A stretch of 18,972 nt of DNA from contig CBFIAS010000034.1 in the NCBI GenBank assembly GCA_965660635.1, forward strand, positions 1 through 18,972. The letters run 5' to 3'. Shown one piece after another: positions 15,818 through 18,972 of the stretch; the first letter of the stretch is position 1, and every line of letters begins with the position of its first letter. The DNA is from UBA7374 sp965660635 (lineage in GTDB: Bacteria; Verrucomicrobiota; Verrucomicrobiia; Opitutales; Coraliomargaritaceae). The notes under the pieces were generated by a model that worked only from the letters and a program-made list of their open reading frames with translations, was not told the origin of the DNA and did no database searches. A program made the position numbers and the translations under genes.

Positions 15818-16939
15818 GTGAAAGTCCTGCAAATCCTTCCCGAACTCAACGCCGGAGGCGTCGAGCGCGGCACCCTTGAACTCGGCCAACACCTCGTCCG
15901 CGAAGGACACCAGTCGGTCGTCGTCTCCCATGGTGGACGCATGACCGGTCAACTTGAGTTAGAAGGCAGCCGGCATATCCAACTCCCCGTCCACCGGAAA
16001 TCCATTTTCACCCTCTCCCAGGTCGGCGCACTGCGCGCCCTCCTCGAAGCCGAAAAACCCGGTATCCTCCACGCCCGCTCCCGCGTCCCCGCCTGGATTG
16101 CCTGGCTGGCCTGGCGCAAAATGCCCCCCGAAACCCGCCCGCAGTTCATCACCACCGTCCACGGCTTTTACTCCGTCAGCCCCTACTCCGCAATCATGAC
16201 CCGCGGCGAGTCCGTCATCTGCGTGTCCACCAGTGTCCGCGACTACGTCCTGGAAAACTACCCGGAAGTGCCCCGGGAAAAACTCCGCGTCATCCATCGC
16301 GGAGTCGATCCGCAAGCTTACCCAGCCAACTACCAACCCTCCGCAGAATGGATCCAGCAGTGGCAAAAGGAATTCCCTAAAACCAAAGGCAAATTCGTCG
16401 TCGCCCTCCCCGGACGCATCACCCGGTGGAAAGGCTCGCTTGACTTCCTCAAAGTGATCGAAGCACTCAAGCAAAAAGGCATACCCGTGCACGGACTGCT
16501 TGTCGGCGAGGCCCACCCGCGCAAGCAGGACTTCTACCAGGCACTCCACGCAGAAATCTACAAGTCCGGACTCGAAAAAGACATCTCCCTCACCGGACAC
16601 CGCGGCGACCTCCGCGAAATTATGGCCGCGAGCGATGTCGTCGTCTCCTGTTCTACCGATCCGGAAGCCTTTGGGCGGGTCACCCTCGAAGCCCTCACCC
16701 TCGGCAAGCCGGTCGCCGGGTACGATCACGGCGGAGTCCATGAGCAACTGTCCGCCTTACTCCCTGCCGGCAAAATCCCCATTGGCGATACCTCTGCCAT
16801 GGCCGAATGTCTCGCCGCCTGGCAGACCGCTCCGCCGCAACCCAAAGCAAATGATCAATTCACCCTGCAAAATATGCTGGAGCAAATCTGCCATACCTAC
16901 CGGCAATTACTCGATCATTCCGATGCCAGTTCAACCTAG
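15818..16939 (+). CDS. Glycosyltransferase family 4 (GT-B fold)
   Basis: 373 aa with a GTG start. The acceptor-side Gly loop LPELNAGGVERGTLEL (about 8-23) and the donor-side GRITRWKGSLDFLKV segment fit GT4 enzymes. The E-x7-E motif is EAFGRVTLE (E283 and E291), the retaining-transferase nucleotide-sugar signature. It likely transfers a sugar from a nucleotide donor onto lipopolysaccharide, capsule or another envelope glycan at the cytoplasmic face of the membrane; the substrate is unknown. The start is chosen because KVLQILPELNAGG is the family N-terminus. It is a lone gene, divergent from serS. Its stop codon overlaps the stop of the oppositely oriented truncated cassette ORF, so the AT-rich cassette array begins right after it. 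Confidence 0.93.
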   Translation: MKVLQILPELNAGGVERGTLELGQHLVREGHQSVVVSHGGRMTGQLELEGSRHIQLPVHRKSIFTLSQVGALRALLEAEKPGILHARSRVPAWIAWLAWRKMPPETRPQFITTVHGFYSVSPYSAIMTRGESVICVSTSVRDYVLENYPEVPREKLRVIHRGVDPQAYPANYQPSAEWIQQWQKEFPKTKGKFVVALPGRITRWKGSLDFLKVIEALKQKGIPVHGLLVGEAHPRKQDFYQALHAEIYKSGLEKDISLTGHRGDLREIMAASDVVVSCSTDPEAFGRVTLEALTLGKPVAGYDHGGVHEQLSALLPAGKIPIGDTSAMAECLAAWQTAPPQPKANDQFTLQNMLEQICHTYRQLLDHSDASST

Positions 16940-17208
16940 CAGATCGCCGATGTCCTCAGTTCACTCATTTTAGGCGGTACTAACTTGGGGGGCAGGTCGG
17001 AAGCTGCAATGTGCTTCTCATATTTTTGTTTAAACGACATGATGAGGGTGCACCAACCTACGAACTCGTTGGGAAAAGCCTCTGCCGCAATTGCACTGAA
17101 GATAACAGCATTTATTGCAGTATGATGTCCGCCATCTACCATTTGAGCAGCAATCTTCGCTGGGTAGATCATATCTCGGCAACCAGTGTTTATATAGTAT
17201 GATGTCAT
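16936..17208 (-). CDS. Truncated hypothetical protein in the last cassette of the array
   Basis: 90 aa from an ATG at 17208, only four bases outside the attC1 end, which is the usual position of a cassette gene start. A coherent helical stretch (KIAAQMVDGGHHTAINAVIF then SAIAAEAFPNEFVGW) looks like a real protein start. After about residue 72 the frame leaves AT-rich DNA, crosses GTTAGT (16984-16979) and reads into GC-richer flanking sequence until a stop that overlaps the GT4 stop. I therefore read it as an N-terminal fragment whose own 3' end and attC are lost. The AEAFxNEF helix recalls small families of unknown function, but I cannot name one. A real 90-aa protein is the alternative. Confidence 0.45.
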   Translation of the reverse strand: MTSYYINTGCRDMIYPAKIAAQMVDGGHHTAINAVIFSAIAAEAFPNEFVGWCTLIMSFKQKYEKHIAASDLPPKLVPPKMSELRTSAIC

Positions 17209-17211
17209 ACC

Positions 17212-17271
17212 ACTAACATCGAGTGCAGGCAACGAGCGCTTGCGCTCGTTGCCTGACACGACTTGTTAGGT
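17212..17271 (-). repeat. attC1, integron recombination site
   Basis: About 60 bp. The minus strand begins ACCTAAC (RYYYAAC, overlapping the stop of the upstream gene), then AAGTCGTG, then a perfect 14-bp stem (CAGGCAACGAGCGC / GCGCTCGTTGCCTG, 17226-17239 and 17242-17255) around TT. It then runs CACTCGAT and GTTAGTG. Outer arms pair imperfectly (TAACA-TCG with CGA-TGTTA) with extra unpaired bases on one side, the usual attC folding signature. The GTTRRRY end is imperfect (GTTAGTG). No T-run follows, which argues against a plain terminator. Confidence 0.7.
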
Positions 17272-17814
17272 TTGTTCATTTATTCCCAAAACAGAAGGAT
17301 TAGACTTTAGGTAACTCCATGCCCAGTCGTCGATATTGTAGGGAAAGGTGAAGCTTCCTCTGGCTCCACCATAGCTTACCGATGAAGCTCTGTAAATGAA
17401 TCCTAGTTGAGTCAGCTTCGAAACGTTCCCGTTCTGATAGTTTAGATCCTGTGTCCTAGAATTAACTTCAAGGAAGTATCTTAAAATCATTTTTTCATCT
17501 GCAGTTAGACTGTTGATCGCCTCAATGCGTCGTTTCTCTTCTTCTTTTTTCTGTAGTTCGTCTTCTTCTTGCTTCTTCTTCTCGTCTCTCCTTTTCATTA
17601 TTGAACTATAGATTGAGGATATAATCGGTTGAAGTGCTAGAATGAGGAAAAACAGAAATGCGACTCCAATCCACTCTCTGTATTTTTCGATAAAAGGCTG
17701 TAGGCCAAAGCCCGCCTTGAATCCATCTGACCCCCAGAGAAGAAGCCCTGTGATCACGACTAGAGGCCATGCTAGATATTTGGGTAACTTTATCCAACTG
17801 AGCAACGGATCCAT
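17266..17814 (-). CDS. Superinfection-exclusion B (SieB)-like membrane protein
   Basis: 182 aa. Two N-terminal transmembrane helices (about 12-27, AWPLVVITGLLLWGSD, and 48-70) sit in the pattern WIKLPKY-helix-LQPFIEKYREWIG-helix. A charged coiled coil follows (about 74-100, KRRDEKKKQEEDELQKKEE). A soluble domain comes last, beginning LTADEKMILRYFLEVNSRT and ending DDWAWSYLKSNP. This order matches the SieB family as I recall it, in which membrane-bound phage-encoded members block superinfecting phages. The match is by eye and unsearched. The start codon lies 20 bases inside the cassette after attC2, with an A-rich leader and no SD. The stop TAA lies inside the ACCTAAC end of attC1. Likely role: phage defence in the inner membrane. 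Confidence 0.65.
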   Translation of the reverse strand: MDPLLSWIKLPKYLAWPLVVITGLLLWGSDGFKAGFGLQPFIEKYREWIGVAFLFFLILALQPIISSIYSSIMKRRDEKKKQEEDELQKKEEEKRRIEAINSLTADEKMILRYFLEVNSRTQDLNYQNGNVSKLTQLGFIYRASSVSYGGARGSFTFPYNIDDWAWSYLKSNPSVLGINEQT

Positions 17815-17828
17815 TTTATTTATTTTCT

Positions 17829-18443
<615 letters not shown>

Positions 18444-18447
<4 letters not shown>

Positions 18448-18972
18448 TTTTTGCTGAACGTAGAGTGTAGCCGACTGGTTGGCCTCGTTTTTTTTAAGCT
18501 GCGTGCAAATTCTCCGAAACTTTTCCCTTTCATAAAAACCAGAAATGAAAATCCAACTGCTACTACATGATAGACAATGTCTTGGAGGTGGTTTTCTAGG
18601 AATCGACTTTCTCCTGTGGTAATGAAAGATGCCTCATGAACTTTCAGTTGGAATAGATATGCTATAAATTGGCAGACGTCTGGGATCGTTCGTGACAGCA
18701 TGTATAGCCCGAAAAGCGAGAATGCGACAAATGGGAATTCTTTTATTTCTATTTCTTCTGCTTCGCAATCGATATCGATTCCAGATGCGACTAATACAAA
18801 TTCTGTTATTTTCTTACTTTTCCATACGAGTAAGGCTCCAGCTGTAAATGGCAGGAAAAATTGAAACAGAACCATTAGGACTGAGTATCCTGTAGCATCG
18901 ATTTCTCCCTGGAGTATAAGAGTCGCAGGAATCAATATGACCGATAGGCCTGCACTTACGATTGCTGTAAAG
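18444..18972 (-). CDS. Multi-pass membrane protein, 5' end beyond the window
   Basis: The frame is open to the right edge, giving 175 visible residues. Starting at the TTG at 18935 would cut a hydrophobic helix (FTAIVSAGLSVILIPATLIL), so I treat the gene as partial. About four helices are visible: that one, then VLMVLFQFFLPFTAGALLVW, then FVAFSLFGLYMLSR with the following FIAYLF stretch, and YHVVAVGFSFLVFMKG. An acidic loop (GIDIDCEAEEIEIKEF) sits between the second and third. The last ~13 residues (RPTSRLHSTFSKK) are encoded by the attC3 relict and are probably not original. An A8 run (18488-18495) precedes them. TGA overlaps the ATG of the HEPN-like gene. No family recognised. Confidence 0.6.
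18453..18484 (-). repeat. attC3, internally deleted attC relict (32 bp)
   Basis: On the plus strand, the left arm GCTGAACGTAGAGTGTAGCC matches attC2: 16 of 19 bases agree from AAC to CGAC. It runs straight into CGACTGGTTGGCC, which matches the other attC2 end (CGACTGGTTCAGC). The 34 bases between the two CGAC copies of attC2, including the whole hairpin, are absent (66 minus 32). The relict lies inside the last codons of the upstream membrane gene. Confidence 0.6.

Noticed and set aside
16979..17030. A fourth attC at the core boundary
   Set aside because: Only a GTTAGT core and a 5-bp hairpin (GAAGC/GCTTC) are present; there is no matching RYYYAAC end or paired arms.
17011..17202. Plus-strand frame of 63 codons in the terminal cassette
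   Set aside because: Opposite to the cassette polarity and overlapping the more coherent minus-strand frame that starts next to attC1.
17226..17255. Perfect hairpin as a Rho-independent terminator
   Set aside because: No T-run follows on either strand, and the flanking arms continue the palindrome as in attC.

Overview
This window looks like chromosomal DNA of a marine-type Verrucomicrobiota bacterium, probably Opitutia/Puniceicoccales. That placement is inferred from protein character alone. It rests on a secreted protein with a verrucomicrobial SxDLxxW module, an SHD1-like planctomycete/verrucomicrobial domain protein, an archaeal/eukaryotic-type ProRS, a single-RRM protein, and starts that mostly lack a clear Shine-Dalgarno sequence. 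About 1-16.95 kb has GC-rich codon usage and ordinary core or lightly accessory genes. About 16.98 kb to the right edge is AT-rich and of different origin.

Layout. 1-807 is gene-poor: a possible gene start running off the left edge, a 44-aa membrane peptide, a probably broken secreted peptide and a degenerate hexamer repeat. 808-2732 (minus) holds a secreted protein, an SHD1/coiled-coil membrane protein and an RRM protein. 2872-4641 (plus) is an MsbA-type ABC exporter, followed by an HPr phosphocarrier. 5187-10896 is a tightly coupled tripartite RND efflux operon (outer-membrane lipoprotein, adaptor, pump; ATGA overlaps). It converges on a DUF983-type zinc-ribbon membrane protein. 11399-11805 is a hicB-hicA toxin-antitoxin pair. 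On the minus strand follow proS, a small membrane protein, a Phd/VapC toxin-antitoxin pair with a 24-bp operator-like palindrome, and serS. Both TA modules flank proS. A GT4 glycosyltransferase (15818-16939) ends the core segment.

16.98-18.97 kb is read here as the distal end of an integron gene-cassette array, or a cluster of attC sites without an integrase (CALIN). All genes point left. They are separated by three attC-like sites that share AAC(A/C)AGTCG on the minus strand. One is a good long imperfect palindrome, one a 66-bp site with a perfect GTTRRRY end, and one a relict of the 66-bp type lacking exactly 34 bp between CGAC direct repeats. The cassettes carry a superinfection-exclusion-B-like membrane protein, a HEPN-like protein (WW, R-x6-H), a multi-pass membrane protein cut by the window edge, and a truncated ORF at the core boundary. 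This looks like a small phage-defence cassette cluster. The relict attC has fused two cassettes into a membrane protein + HEPN unit with an ATGA overlap and an A8 slippery run. I see this as the most interesting candidate system in the window. No integrase or attI is visible; by cassette polarity it would lie to the right.
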